A stretch of 60,000 nucleotides of DNA from Strigamia acuminata (taxonomy: Eukaryota; Arthropoda; Chilopoda; Geophilomorpha; Linotaeniidae), in assembly GCA_949358305.1 (NCBI GenBank), contig OX442314.1, forward strand, positions 20,765,060 to 20,825,059. The letters are read 5' to 3'. Position 1 is the first letter of the stretch; each line of letters begins with the position of its first letter. Made by a program: the position numbers and the translations under genes. Below the pieces are notes generated by a model. That model ran no database searches and was not told the origin of the DNA. It was given only the letters and a program-made list of their open reading frames with translations. Below, one piece after another: positions 50,664-59,785 of the stretch.

Positions 50664-51323
50664 CTAACATTTGATCTTTTTAAGATCACGTTGCTGTGGA
50701 ATCTTGTTCGCAATTAGCACAGCCGAATCCCGTTTGGTATTGTCTGAAGTCTCTCTTCTTGAAGACTCCGCCAATATCATGTCTTTTATTTTGTTCGACG
50801 TGAAATCCGCTTTTGCAATCGTGTGTACTGACGTAATCAGTCCTTCGTATTCTTTGGTCAAACCACATAACATGGCCCAAGCCAAATCTGTGTCCCCGAC
50901 CGTTTGGCCTGCATTCGTTAATCTCTCGGAGCATTCGGACACTCTCATGCGATACTTGTCCATATTTTCACCGGTTTGCTTCACTGTTGAGTAAAGTTCT
51001 CGGCGAAGTTGGACGATGCGTAACGAGTTCGTCGGTTCGTAGACTTCTTTCAGTCGATCCCAAGCTTCTTTTGGACTTTTCAACCCCCGTATATGAGACT
51101 GTTGCTGCGTTTTAATAGTCAGACCGATTATTGAAAAAGCTTTGTTGGTCAACTCTGACAATTTCGTTGGATCAGCTTCTTTTTCTGTCCCGTCCATTAC
51201 ATTCCAAAGTTTCTTCTCGGTTAGTAGCAGTTTGACACTAAATGCCCATGACAAATAGTTAAACCCGTCCATTTTTTCAATCCCGTAGGACGTAATGCCT
51301 AATGATGACGTCGTGTCTGTCAT
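50664..51323 (-). pseudogene. Copia Gag, cut by a stop in the zinc knuckle
   Basis: Capsid protein part of the Copia polyprotein. The start MTDTTSSLGI at 51323 is preferred over an ATG 12 codons upstream. The UBN2/Retrotran_gag_2 type domain is recognisable: FNYLSWAFSVKLLLTEKKLW, then AWDRLKEVYEP, LRRELYSTVKQ and DLAWAMLCGL. The frame ends in KKIKC at a TAG (50666-50664). Immediately after, in the same frame, come the remaining residues of a CCHC knuckle (NCNKFGHYARDC). The stop therefore falls between the first and second cysteines. It could be a mutation, a read-through codon or a base error. Confidence 0.85.
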
Positions 51324-51860
51324 CTCGTCTCGGAAAATTTTCAAAATTGCAAATAGCACAGACTGTTGTCAGTTTCAAACAATTTTCCCCCAAAATAGCA
51401 ACAACAATTGAAACAAACTTAATGCTATCTTAAATCTACAACAAAGCTTCGTTGCGCAGATCCTAACAATACAAGTTTTAAACAATTGCATGCACAAATA
51501 GTTCGTTTTGCTTCAATAATGGCGTCGTTTTCTTCTCGTTTTGGTTGCACGTGCAGTTTGAAAATGGCGTCGTTCGAATCCCGTTCGTTGCAAACTCGTT
51601 GAAAATTATGCCTTTCGTCCCTTATGGCTCATGAAGCTAATTACTAGTCGAAAATAACTCACAGTTCTCGACCTCGTTTGCGTCCTCGTTCGATTTAGGC
51701 TCGTCTTGCCACACGTTCGATTCCGCTCGTTTTTCCGTTTTCTCGGAACGTCTGCCGCACGTTCGAATCGTCTGCCGTACGTTCGAATCGTCTCGTCGTG
51801 CCGTGGAAACGTTCGTCTACCTTTTCGATATTCGTTGGACACACCCGCGCTGCTTAACGT

Positions 51861-51875
51861 CCTGGACCCATAACC
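51861..51875 (-). other. Copia primer-binding site (tRNA-iMet inner half)
   Basis: On the minus strand GGTTATGGGTCCAGG lies four bases inside the 5' LTR. It is complementary to the anticodon region of initiator tRNA-Met, the unusual half-tRNA priming known from Drosophila copia. Confidence 0.7.
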
Positions 51876-51879
51876 AATT

Positions 51880-52087
51880 TGTTATGCTGGGGCATCACGT
51901 TGAAATAAAGGAGAGGTTTTTAAAGTGGAAAACAAAACACACGTCTTTACTCGTGGGTAAAATACAAGCAAGTGAGGAGTAAATACAAAATTGTCATGGT
52001 AACGCTTTTACAACAATGTAACAGTATGATATAGCAATAACACGTTCTTCAACAATGAACTCAACATTACATTAACATAACTTAACA
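51880..52087 (-). repeat. Copia 5' LTR
   Basis: Second copy of the same 208-bp repeat. It is followed by ATTTT, the target duplication. Confidence 0.95.
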
Positions 52088-52092
52088 ATTTT

Positions 52093-52514
52093 CCAATTCA
52101 TGCATTTATTAAACACGATCGGAAGAAAGACCGGGCGGCACTAAATTGTTACGGTGGCGTTTACCAGGGTTGGTACCGAGCATTGGTATGCTTTAGAGTT
52201 TTGTTTCGAAGGTTTAAGTGCCAAGCCTGATATTTTGTAAAGATCCAGCTATATTGTTTGGTCCGTGTTGTAATACTTATTGCTTTAACAATTAACCGTA
52301 ATTCTGTGATAAAATTCAATTTGACAAATAAAACAATTGAAATATGACATAAACAATTTAAATGGCGCGCTAAGCAGCAGAGGAATTATTTGGAAACATT
52401 TCAAGGACATTCCTGTTTCCGTTGAACTCGAATGAGTTATCAAGTTATAACTCATTCCGCTCAAATAGTTTCACTTTTGTTTGACACTCTACCTGTCTAC
52501 CCGTTGTGGTAACC
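52093..52514. other. spacer before pentraxin copy 3
   Basis: AT-rich upstream region. No gene or TATA box seen with confidence. Confidence 0.5.
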
Positions 52515-53693
52515 ATGGCTCGCCTTCAACTTGTTTGTTTCATATCACTCGTTTTGACTCCATCATTGGCTAAATACCAAGAAACATTCCAGGCTTCTTT
52601 TGTATCTCCTGGATTTCCATACATCAAATTAGGTCCAACCATTCCTGAACCACTGAAGGAACTTACTTTGTGTTTTTGGGTCAGACCGCATAACCACTCA
52701 TCGAACGTCTCTATGACCGTTGTATCTTACGCACACCCCAAGAGATCCGATGAGCTTGTATCTGGACTTGTAACTGGAAGTGGAGGTAGTTTAATAATTC
52801 CAAGATTATTATTTATTTCAAGAAAAATATCACAGTTTTATATTTTATAACACTAGTCTTTTTCCATCGCCAAAAACGCGATAAGAATGTGAGTCCAGCT
52901 CATTCCATCCACAGCGTATATGTTGGTCAATGGACTCACATTTGCATCACCTGGTCATCTCTTACGGGCACAACTCGTATTTTCATCAATGGGCACCAGG
53001 CTAATACTGTTTCAGATATTGCTTTTGGCGAAGTTGTAGAAACCGGTGGCCTGTTAGTTCTCGGTCAACGGCTGGTATCTCACACTTGTAAATTTTTTCA
53101 ACTAAAAGAATAAAAATTTCAACAAAAAAATTACATCCTCAGAAAAAGATGCTAGCTCACTTTCATCACACAGCATGGAGTTCAATCATTAAGTCGCCCA
53201 CGTTTCGTCGCCGATCATTTCGTCGCCATTGGAAAGGTATTTTGACGTTCCAATGGAAACGTGTGTATTGAAATTCGCCATTGGGAACGTTATTTGCATT
53301 TCCAATGGCGAATCTGTGGGCGTCATCTACCGCGACTCCCAATTCCTAAGAAGGGCTAACAACTGGTTTTTTGGTCCAAAACCATTTTTTTGCATCGGCT
53401 TGTCGCGGCAGATTCATGTCGCGCTCCTGTGGCTAATTTCTACCAATTCGCTATTAGAAAGGTCCAAATACGTTCCCAATGGCAAATTGGGAGAAATTTG
53501 CCATTGGGACTGCTTTTGGACTGAATAAGGTCTAAATTCGCCATTCGTCCGAATGGCCAGATTCGCCCTTAGACGATTCGCCGTTGGAACGGCACCCCGA
53601 AATATTATTTCTTGGTCAAAAAGTCGAAAAATATTTTATAGTGGCTTGCAGATTTCATCAGTACGACTTCCATGTGGCAAATGTCAATAACTT
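52515..53693 (+). pseudogene. pentraxin-like protein, copy 3 (second exon interrupted)
   Basis: Exon 1 (52515-52785) is intact: signal peptide MARLQLVCFISLVLTPSLA, then YIKLGPTIPEPLKELTLCFW and VRPHNHSS. Exon 2 begins near 52857 and contains VGQWTHICITWSS, an exact pentraxin signature (HxCx[ST]WxS), and FINGHQAN. After LLVLGQ the sequence leaves the family: the calcium site and the FxGDIS..W strand are lost, and a stop follows at 53111-53113. The C-terminal exon (ISWSKSRKIFYSG, VRLPCGKC, stop near 53690) is still present 480 bases on, beyond an inserted repeat. Copy 3 is therefore a truncated gene, although its first half would still encode a secreted fragment. Confidence 0.75.
53185..53600. 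mobile_element. inserted repeat rich in CGCCATTGG words
   Basis: About 415 bases, GC-richer than the surroundings, between the truncated exon 2 and the C-terminal exon of pentraxin copy 3. At least eight variants of TTCGCCATTGG or its complement occur, for example ATTCGCCATTGG at about 53272 facing CCAATGGCGAAT at about 53302. No terminal inverted repeats or coding frame were recognised. Confidence 0.45.
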
Positions 53694-53875
53694 CACAAGG
53701 ATACAAAATTTTAAGAAATGTAACTTTAAGTCTGAATAAACGCTTTTAGAAACTCAGTCGGTTAATTTTAATGTTGGACATAAGAAAGAAAAGGCTGAAG
53801 CTGTTGCATGAGCATATTTATATGCAGGAAATATATTAATAACTAATTGGGCATTTGTTAATAATTATTCGTCAG

Positions 53876-54284
53876 GGTTATCACTCATCTGCTACAATTA
53901 CAGCGACTTTACAAAGAAAAAAGGCTGCAAAGACGATGTAACGCATTGTACGGCGAAAGGCGCAAACCCAGTTTGCGTGACATCAGTCATACACGCTCGT
54001 GGTAAAAAAAGTAAAGATAAAATTATAAAAACTGAAATTTAAAATTTAAAATGCCAATATTAAATAATTTGATTTTAGTTACGATAAAAGATTGCGAAAA
54101 TAATAATCCGTTGAGAAAATTTACCGTCGGATGCGAATCGGAAGTAAACCTTGGAGTAAAAGTCGAAGTTTGCACGTGCACCGCCGATTTATGCAACAAT
54201 GCCAACACCAAAGAAACGACTAGATCGCGTATTATTTCTCTCATATTCGTGGCTGCTTTAATTCACTATGCGAAAGTGGCTTAG
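53876..54284 (+). CDS. Ly6/three-finger GPI-anchored protein (partial, last two exons)
   Basis: Two exons (53876-54001 and 54079-54284) join in phase. They encode a cysteine-rich extracellular domain: LICYNYSDFTKKKGCKDD, then HCTAKGA and VCVTSV, then IKDCENNNPLRKFTVGC, and the closing CTCTADLCNNA. The spacing and the final CxxDLCN are hallmarks of the Ly6/uPAR fold. The C-terminus after CN is short and hydrophobic (IISLIFVAALIH), as expected for GPI anchoring. The exon with the signal peptide was not found; it should lie upstream and end one base into a codon. In insects such proteins act in septate junctions or modulate ion channels and receptors. The exact role here is unknown. The first bases of a second copy appear at the window's right edge. 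Confidence 0.8.
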
Positions 54285-54293
54285 CGTAGCAAA

Positions 54294-54319
54294 GGGGGTG
54301 CGGTAGGGGCCGCACCCCC
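54294..54319. other. GC-rich hairpin after Ly6 stop codon
   Basis: Ten-base perfect stem GGGGGTGCGG / CCGCACCCCC with a six-base loop, nine bases after the stop, in an otherwise AT-rich area. It could be the 3' hairpin of a Helitron-like element or an mRNA structure. Confidence 0.6.
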
Positions 54320-54551
54320 CCAGACGCCACGTGTTTGGGGCGCGTGCGATCCCTAAATTTGAATCATTTTGCTTTAAAACCTTTATTGATGCTTGTGACA
54401 ATTTAAAATAAAATTTTAAACTTTAAATTTACAATTACACGGCAAAAATAAAATTTACATTTCCAAAGTTTATACAGATTTTTCCTCGATAATTATGGGT
54501 TGTAGGTTTGATATTACACAACAAACGAACATTATTTTATCCATTAAAGTT

Positions 54552-54600
54552 CAGGGATCGGCAACCTGCGGCTCTTTCGGTGGCAAGATGCGGCTCTCCA
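54552..54600 (+). mobile_element. hAT-type element end
   Basis: CAGGGATCGGCAACCTGCGG followed by CTC..GCGGCTC is the typical start of a group of non-autonomous hAT elements. No opposite terminus seen. Confidence 0.4.
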
Positions 54601-54601
54601 A

Positions 54602-54677
54602 AAAACGGCGTCGCTAAAACGGGCGTCGCTAAAGTGAAGTGCATGCCTCCAGTTATATACTTTAGCGACGCCGTTTT
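54602..54677. repeat. hairpin repeat ACGGCGTCGCTAAA
   Basis: AAAACGGCGTCGCTAAA at 54602 is mirrored by TTTAGCGACGCCGTTTT ending at 54677. A second, partial GGGCGTCGCTAAA copy lies on the left side. Confidence 0.7.
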
Positions 54678-54848
54678 CTAACCTAATTATTAATCCTAAC
54701 CTAATCTGACCTGACCTAACCAAACTAACCTAAACTGACCTAAACTGCATACTTTTGAATTTTTGGAAGGCTTCCAGAGTGATCCATCATTTCTGAAGTT
54801 AAGGTCTATGGATTGAATGTTTGAAAACTATTATTTAAATGAACTTAC

Positions 54849-55030
54849 GATTCGCGACGACAAGCCTGTATCCATTTCAGTCTTCTTACTTGTTCCCATG
54901 GTTTATTTGGGAATGCATATAAATGCAGTAATGGCATTTTCTCCGTAGAATTTTTATACGTGTTGTTGCAACTAACCACACAACAATTGTGTTTGCTTTT
55001 GCTCACTTTTATCCTGTTTGTAGAAGCCAT
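54849..55030 (-). CDS. THAP-domain protein, first exon (partial)
   Basis: Reading on the minus strand from ATG at 55030: MASTNRIKVSKSKHN, then CCVVSC (the C-x4-C of the zinc site), LYAFPNKPWEQ and RRLKWIQACRR. This order, including the FP and KWIxAxRR motifs, is that of the THAP zinc-binding DNA-binding domain. The exon ends in a consensus donor (GAATC then GTAAGT). The expected next exon with the CxxH half was not found to the left within 500 bases. It may be a domesticated THAP gene, a P-element-type transposase, or a fragment. Confidence 0.65.
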
Positions 55031-55039
55031 GATACGATG

Positions 55040-55822
55040 CACGAAAAATCAAAATATATTCCGACAAACTAACTGTATTTTGTTTTGGACATCAAATCTC
55101 CAAATACGACTGCTTTTATCATTGAAACAACTCAGAATTAAAGATGGATTCGAGTTAAATACCTCCAAACCGAGAAAGATGTCGAAATTACCGATAAAAG
55201 TCACGCAATATTGACTGTCAAATCCCGTGTTAGAGTTAGGGATAAGCCATGGTGGTACTTATTTTTACCACGAGATGTCTCGCGCATACCCCAGCAAACA
55301 CACCTGCCCGGATCCGAAAAAGCGGTATATTACCAGCAACAGATCGGGCTTAATGAAAGATTCAAAGAACAACACAAAAAGCAAAGATCTGGGAAAAATC
55401 CAGACCGGAGAACAATAGGGATTAGTGGCAACAAATTGGACACAAGAATCCATGGATTCGCAGGTCACTCTAGGGATTAGCGGGTTCGGACCTTGCAGAG
55501 CATTAGGTCCAAAAGTTACAGAAACATATAAGAAAACAAGCAGGGATTTGTAATGCAAGGAAGCATTACACATTAGACTTCTAAACCCATTTCATTTTAA
55601 TATCATCATTCAATATTTATTAAATGTTAAGTTCCAAATGCTTTCTCGCCCAGAACGCTGCTTAATACGTCGGCGGCGGGATGGAAACAGATTGCGAACA
55701 ACGAACGTACGTGTGACACGTCAACTGTTGCAAATCGTCCGCACTGAAATCACGGGATTTAACTCGTCGCAAATGCGCGATGTAGAGGTCACGCAGAAAG
55801 TCCGTCTGTCCCAAGTCTAAAG
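55040..55822. other. unassigned region between THAP exon and MITE
   Basis: Moderately GC-rich with several overlapping open frames on both strands (for example 55265-55573 minus, with a hydrophobic start and scattered cysteines). I could not relate any to a family, and no pair of splice sites supports one over another. Confidence 0.4.
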
Positions 55823-55825
55823 CTT

Positions 55826-56042
55826 GGTTCACACTTGCTGATATGCTGCGGAATTGTTGCATCCGGGGTTTGCTACAATCGGGAAATAAATCGCGCAAAA
55901 AAGTAGAAAATATTTCTAGTTTGATTTTTTTTCGCAGCCAATCACAGCTCATTTGCAGCAAACCCCGGATGTAACGTATCCGCGGCGTATCCGCAAGTGC
56001 ATAATAGTATTATTACTATTACTATTATGGCAAGTGTGAACC
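55826..56042. mobile_element. 217-bp MITE, GGTTCACACTTGC ends
   Basis: Terminal inverted repeats GGTTCACACTTGC / GCAAGTGTGAACC. Inside, CATCCGGGGTTTGCT and AGCAAACCCCGGATG form a second inverted pair. A clear target duplication was not found. Confidence 0.75.
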
Positions 56043-56047
56043 GTCTT

Positions 56048-56107
56048 CCATGAAAATTACGGAAATGACGTCGTCATGATGACGTCATTTCCGTAATTTT
56101 CATGGAA
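56048..56107. repeat. long perfect palindrome with CRE cores
   Basis: TTCCATGAAAATTACGGAAA..TGACGTC and its exact complement, 26-27 bp arms around an eight-base centre. It starts six bases after the MITE end. Each arm contains a TGACGTC core. Confidence 0.85.
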
Positions 56108-56548
56108 TACACGGCTAAAAATGCACTAAAACCGGTTTATTAATTCAACCGGAGGTCGGAGAAATCTGAAAATACCTTAGGATACTAATATAGGTATGCT
56201 CGATTTAATGCCGTTGTCCGTTTCGCTCTAGCTGCGGTAGTTTTTGCGGAATCGTTGACGACGGACGGACAGACATGACCGTTCCATGAGACGTTCTAAA
56301 CATAGAGTTTAGAAGTCTAAAATGAAGTTTCTCATTTAAATTTATAAAATTCATTGCGTTTTTTGTTTTTATATTGCTGTATTACATTTACCATTATTTT
56401 TATTTATTTATTTATTTATTTATTTTCAAATATTGAAAATAAAAAAGTTATTTTAACGGGAAACGTCGAGTGTACATTCTCGCTTGGACGAACACTGTGT
56501 TCGTCCAAGGTTCTCGTTACGTCCTGTTTTCGTCACCCCTTATCCTTC
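56108..56548. other. upstream region of the LRR gene
   Basis: No other gene. It contains a TTTA repeat (about 56400-56425) and a short GTTCGTCC-type inverted pair around 56485-56510. Confidence 0.45.
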
Positions 56549-56557
56549 TATATATAA
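56549..56557 (+). promoter_or_regulatory. TATA box of the LRR gene
   Basis: TATATATAA 51 bases before the start codon at 56608. Transcription would then begin near 56578-56590, which excludes the upstream in-frame ATG at 56470 and supports the shorter protein. Confidence 0.6.
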
Positions 56558-56607
56558 CCACCCCATCTCATTTCGATTTCAATTCATCTCCGGTGTTAGT
56601 TCGCAAG

Positions 56608-57927
56608 ATGCCACACAGCAAATCAGCATCGAGTCTGGAACGATTATGTTTTGAAATGGTTTGCACTAATGTTCATAGATTAGAAACACAACTGGTAAAT
56701 CTACCTTCTACGTTTATTTCCAGCGTGTGTCAACGTATAGGTCCGTATTTTTATCATGATACCTGGGATAATGTACGACGCTTATCTTCAGACGCTTTCA
56801 TTCGCCCTGGCACCAAGTCGATTCATCATACTGATATGTTTGATTTGCCCTTGTATCCTTTTCTATTAGATAGAGTAGGGCGATTTGGCGGAAACCTTTT
56901 ACATTTAGACCTGGCCAGTAGGTCTGGTGTGAAACTTCCACCTGAATACATGGTCAAACTGCTGGAGCAATTGCCACGACTTCAATGGTTTCTTTTTGGA
57001 GATAATACGGAAGCATGCACTGAAGAAGTTATTGTTGCAATTGGTGAAAATTGTCTGCAATTGCGACATCTAGAGTTAAGAGACTGCAAAAAGGTTACGG
57101 ATGATGTGCTCTGTCATTTAAGAAATTGCAAAAAACTGGAGTATTTGGACCTCTGGAACACTAGTGTCACGTGTGATGGGTGTCTTTTCATTTTAAATCA
57201 ACTGGCTCTTTTAAAAAAATTTTTCCATTGCCAGTGGAGAAGTTTTTTTAATCGGTTAAAACAACAGTTCGAGTCGGAGAAAAAGGTGCGCACTTATTCC
57301 ATTGAAACAATCGGTGCAAGTATAAAAAATATTGAAGATTTCATCACTGTCACCACCATTTTCCCAAACTTATCAAGCATAAACGTGGATGCATCGGTAG
57401 CATCGACTATTTTAGATTTGAATATTGTCTTGGCGCGGGCACAACGATTGACCCTTTTAGAGCTCTCTCATTTTAAATTAGTTGATCTTAAACTCGTCGA
57501 TTATTATTGCCCATTGTTAAAAGAATTAGTTTTGAAAGATTGCACTATTTTGAACAGTGCTGCATACGATTTAGCTTTGCGAAATTTGTTCAGAAACCTG
57601 TGTCGAGTAGACATAGATGGGGATGGAATTACTGAATCACAGATGTTAGTCTTATTAACTCAAAGTTTAGACAGTTTAATTATTAGGCATTGTCAAACAC
57701 TCACTGACAAGTTCATTTCAGCTGAATTGTATAAAATTAGAGTTCTGGTATTTATTTCATGTCCCTCAATTAATCAAAGCGTGATAACCAAGTTAGTAGA
57801 AACGAAAAATCCAATAGAGCATTTATTAATATTCCATTGTTTAAATTTTGGTTTGTCGGTTCATGAAAAAATTGCCACTTATATTAAATCTAAGAACTTG
57901 AATTTGTCACATCATTGGCGACCATAG
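56608..57927 (+). CDS. intronless leucine-rich-repeat (F-box/AMN1-type) protein
   Basis: One uninterrupted frame of 439 residues from ATG 56608 (context CAAGATGCC), chosen because a TATA box lies 51 bases upstream. The N-terminus SLERLCFEMVCTNV and LPSTFISSVCQRI resembles the F-box-like region of arthropod LRR proteins; WDNVRRLSSDAF follows. Leucine-rich repeats of the cysteine-containing type then run to the end: LRHLELRDCKKVTDDVLCHL, LEYLDLWNTSVTCDGC, LTLLELSHFKLVDLKL, LLKELVLKDCTILN, LDSLIIRHCQTLTDKF. Such proteins usually serve as substrate adaptors of ubiquitin ligases. The lack of introns among intron-rich neighbours suggests a retrocopy or a lineage-expanded intronless family. Exact ortholog unknown. 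AATAAA follows at 58005. Confidence 0.85.
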   Translation: MPHSKSASSLERLCFEMVCTNVHRLETQLVNLPSTFISSVCQRIGPYFYHDTWDNVRRLSSDAFIRPGTKSIHHTDMFDLPLYPFLLDRVGRFGGNLLHLDLASRSGVKLPPEYMVKLLEQLPRLQWFLFGDNTEACTEEVIVAIGENCLQLRHLELRDCKKVTDDVLCHLRNCKKLEYLDLWNTSVTCDGCLFILNQLALLKKFFHCQWRSFFNRLKQQFESEKKVRTYSIETIGASIKNIEDFITVTTIFPNLSSINVDASVASTILDLNIVLARAQRLTLLELSHFKLVDLKLVDYYCPLLKELVLKDCTILNSAAYDLALRNLFRNLCRVDIDGDGITESQMLVLLTQSLDSLIIRHCQTLTDKFISAELYKIRVLVFISCPSINQSVITKLVETKNPIEHLLIFHCLNFGLSVHEKIATYIKSKNLNLSHHWRP

Positions 57928-58004
57928 TAAAACCTCCGAATATTGACATCCAATTCCATTGTTGTTTTGTACTGTTTTGCCAGTGTTGGTTTTTTAGAAG
58001 TGAG

Positions 58005-58010
58005 AATAAA
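58005..58010 (+). terminator. poly(A) signal of the LRR gene
   Basis: AATAAA 78 bases after the stop codon. Confidence 0.65.
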
Positions 58011-58278
58011 GTGTTCAATTAAAAATTACTCCATAACATTTTTCTGTAATATTTTCAGTTTTGTGTTTGATTTATTTTAAGTTTCGTTTTTTTGTGTATT
58101 TTCCAAGTCTGTTGCAGGTATCAACTGAGACCACAACTTCATAAACAGGCTAAAAGTTTGTGATACTTTTGAATTTCTTCTTCATTTGCAAGAAATGATC
58201 CGATACCTCTTTTCGGTAACGGACAAGGCTGTGGACCTTATTACGAAATGACTTGCAATACTCGTACACATACAGGTA

Positions 58279-58739
58279 TACAGGGTGTCCCAAAAGTCTG
58301 AACCACCCTAAATATTTTGTGAGCAATTGCATCTAGGCCAACTTTGATGAAGCGATCGTATAGGAAGTTGGGTGAGAGCAATCCAATGATGTCATCAAAT
58401 TTGACCTTAAAGGCCATTTTCAAGGTTATTCACTTGCTAACTTCTAACATTTCAAACCTTTTTTCCTCAAAACTTTTCAGTAAGGAATAATTTTTTTAAG
58501 AACAGTTCTAGACTAATTAGGCCATGCTCTACCACTTTGTAATTGGAAATTTTGCTCTAACCTGATTGGTTTAGAAGTTAGCAAGTGAATAACCTTGAAA
58601 ATGGCCTTCAAGGTCAAATTTAATGACATCATTGGATTGCTCTCACCCAACTTCCTATACGATCGCTTCATCAAAGTTGGCCTAGATGCAATTGCTCACA
58701 AAATATTTAGGGTGGTTCAGACTTTTGGGACACCCTGTA
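58279..58739. mobile_element. 461-bp palindromic mariner-type MITE
   Basis: Ends TACAGGGTGTCCCAAAAGTC / GACTTTTGGGACACCCTGTA with TA duplicated outside (58277-58278, 58740-58741). The inverted repeats extend about 190 bp inward, through AGTTGGGTGAGAGCAATCCA and ACCTTGAAAATGGCC-type blocks, so the element is nearly one large hairpin. Open frames inside are by-products. Confidence 0.9.
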
Positions 58740-58741
58740 TA

Positions 58742-59267
58742 ATAATATTAAGTGTACACAACCGGTGTATATAGATATATAATGCGAGTTGTCTTCTTAC
58801 ACGTATCTAGATATTTCTATATCTTTTTATTTTCACTTCCCTCTATGCTGAAGCCATTTGGTTTTTCTTCAATCACTAGTTTTTTTTTTTAGTCCAAAAT
58901 GGTTTCAGCACGGAAGGTTTATCTAAACCCTCGCAAAATTCGAGCTTGTCATTTTAATGTAATTGCGATTTAATCGCGTCAAAATCTTGTTCAATCTCAA
59001 TCAGCTTAAGCCTATCAGCTCAAGTAAATCGTATTGAGTTAACAACAATACGAAATCTGGACAACAATAACACATTATTTAACTAAATAAAACACAATAA
59101 TTTGCACGCGCAACAAGTTGTTCGAATTGCTCGATGTTTTGGAGTTTAACCAGGTGCTCCGTACCGATTTGATGTTAACATTACCGCAACAAATTGAATT
59201 GTCATCGTACATCGGAGGTCGTTGAAGACAAATACTCAATGCTACCCTAGTGGAGAAAATGGGAACA
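58742..59267. other. gene-free spacer
   Basis: No gene or repeat recognised. Confidence 0.5.
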
Positions 59268-59640
59268 ATTTTACTTTACCGGCCACCTCTCAGATCATCT
59301 CCAAAATTTGGACATAGGGGTATTCAAGGGTGAAAAAACAAATGGCGTTGACGGTTTTTTGGGCAAACGGAAGCGGAAGCGGAAAACAGCAGATTAACGA
59401 CCAGTAATTGCCATCAAATGTTTACTTTCTCATTTTTTTAATCTTAATTTCATTGTTAGCTGTCAGTCATTCTCTCCCCAGCATTGGTAAGCACGTGCGC
59501 TCTTATTGTCAGCCATCTTTATTTTTGTACCAGTTTTCCACCTGATTTCACACCACAAAAACGTTTCGTTTCACTCCACAATTTGTTCAGTTTTATCATC
59601 CATGCACCTAAAAGAGGTTTCCATTTCATCCCAGGTTCGT

Positions 59641-59725
59641 ACCCTCACCTAACCTAACCTAACCTCACTTCACCTAACCTAACCTAACCTCACCTTACCT
59701 AACCTAACCAAACCAAACCAAACCC
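59641..59725 (+). repeat. interstitial CCTAA (TTAGG) repeats
   Basis: Groups of CCTAACCTAACCTAACCT are broken by CCTCACTTCA- and CCAAACCAAA-type units. TTAGG is the arthropod telomere unit. Scattered copies also occur at 54680-54745. Confidence 0.8.
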
Positions 59726-59730
59726 GCGAC

Positions 59731-59785
59731 ACAACAACAACATAAAGGACAACAACAACAACATAAAGGACAACAACAACAATGG
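59731..59785 (+). repeat. ACAACAACAACATAAAGG tandem repeat
   Basis: About three units of 18-21 bases within the foldback element. Confidence 0.75.

Larger units (their letters stand above)
44434..52087 (-). mobile_element. Copia LTR retrotransposon, full length, disabled
   Basis: Bounded by two 208-bp LTRs (TG...CA) that I read as identical, with a 5-bp target duplication ATTTT (44429-44433 and 52088-52092). On the minus strand the order is 5' LTR, primer site, gag, protease, integrase, reverse transcriptase, RNase H, polypurine tract, 3' LTR: the Copia order with integrase before reverse transcriptase. The polyprotein frame is interrupted by a TAG in the gag zinc knuckle, a frameshift and TGA early in reverse transcriptase, a TGA before RNase H, and a 2.8 kb nested element. 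It cannot make its own enzymes as sequenced. It sits between pentraxin copies 2 and 3. Confidence 0.95.

Noticed and set aside
55265-55573. Minus-strand frame with hydrophobic start and cysteines, possible secreted protein
   Set aside because: No recognised domain, competing frames on the other strand, no splice support.
56470-56607. Upstream in-frame ATG of the LRR gene (46 more residues)
   Set aside because: A TATA box lies between it and the ATG at 56608, and the extra residues show no conservation or targeting signal.
58241-58423. Minus-strand frames in the 58.2-58.4 kb region
   Set aside because: They lie in the inverted arms of a mariner-type MITE and are mirrored on the other arm.
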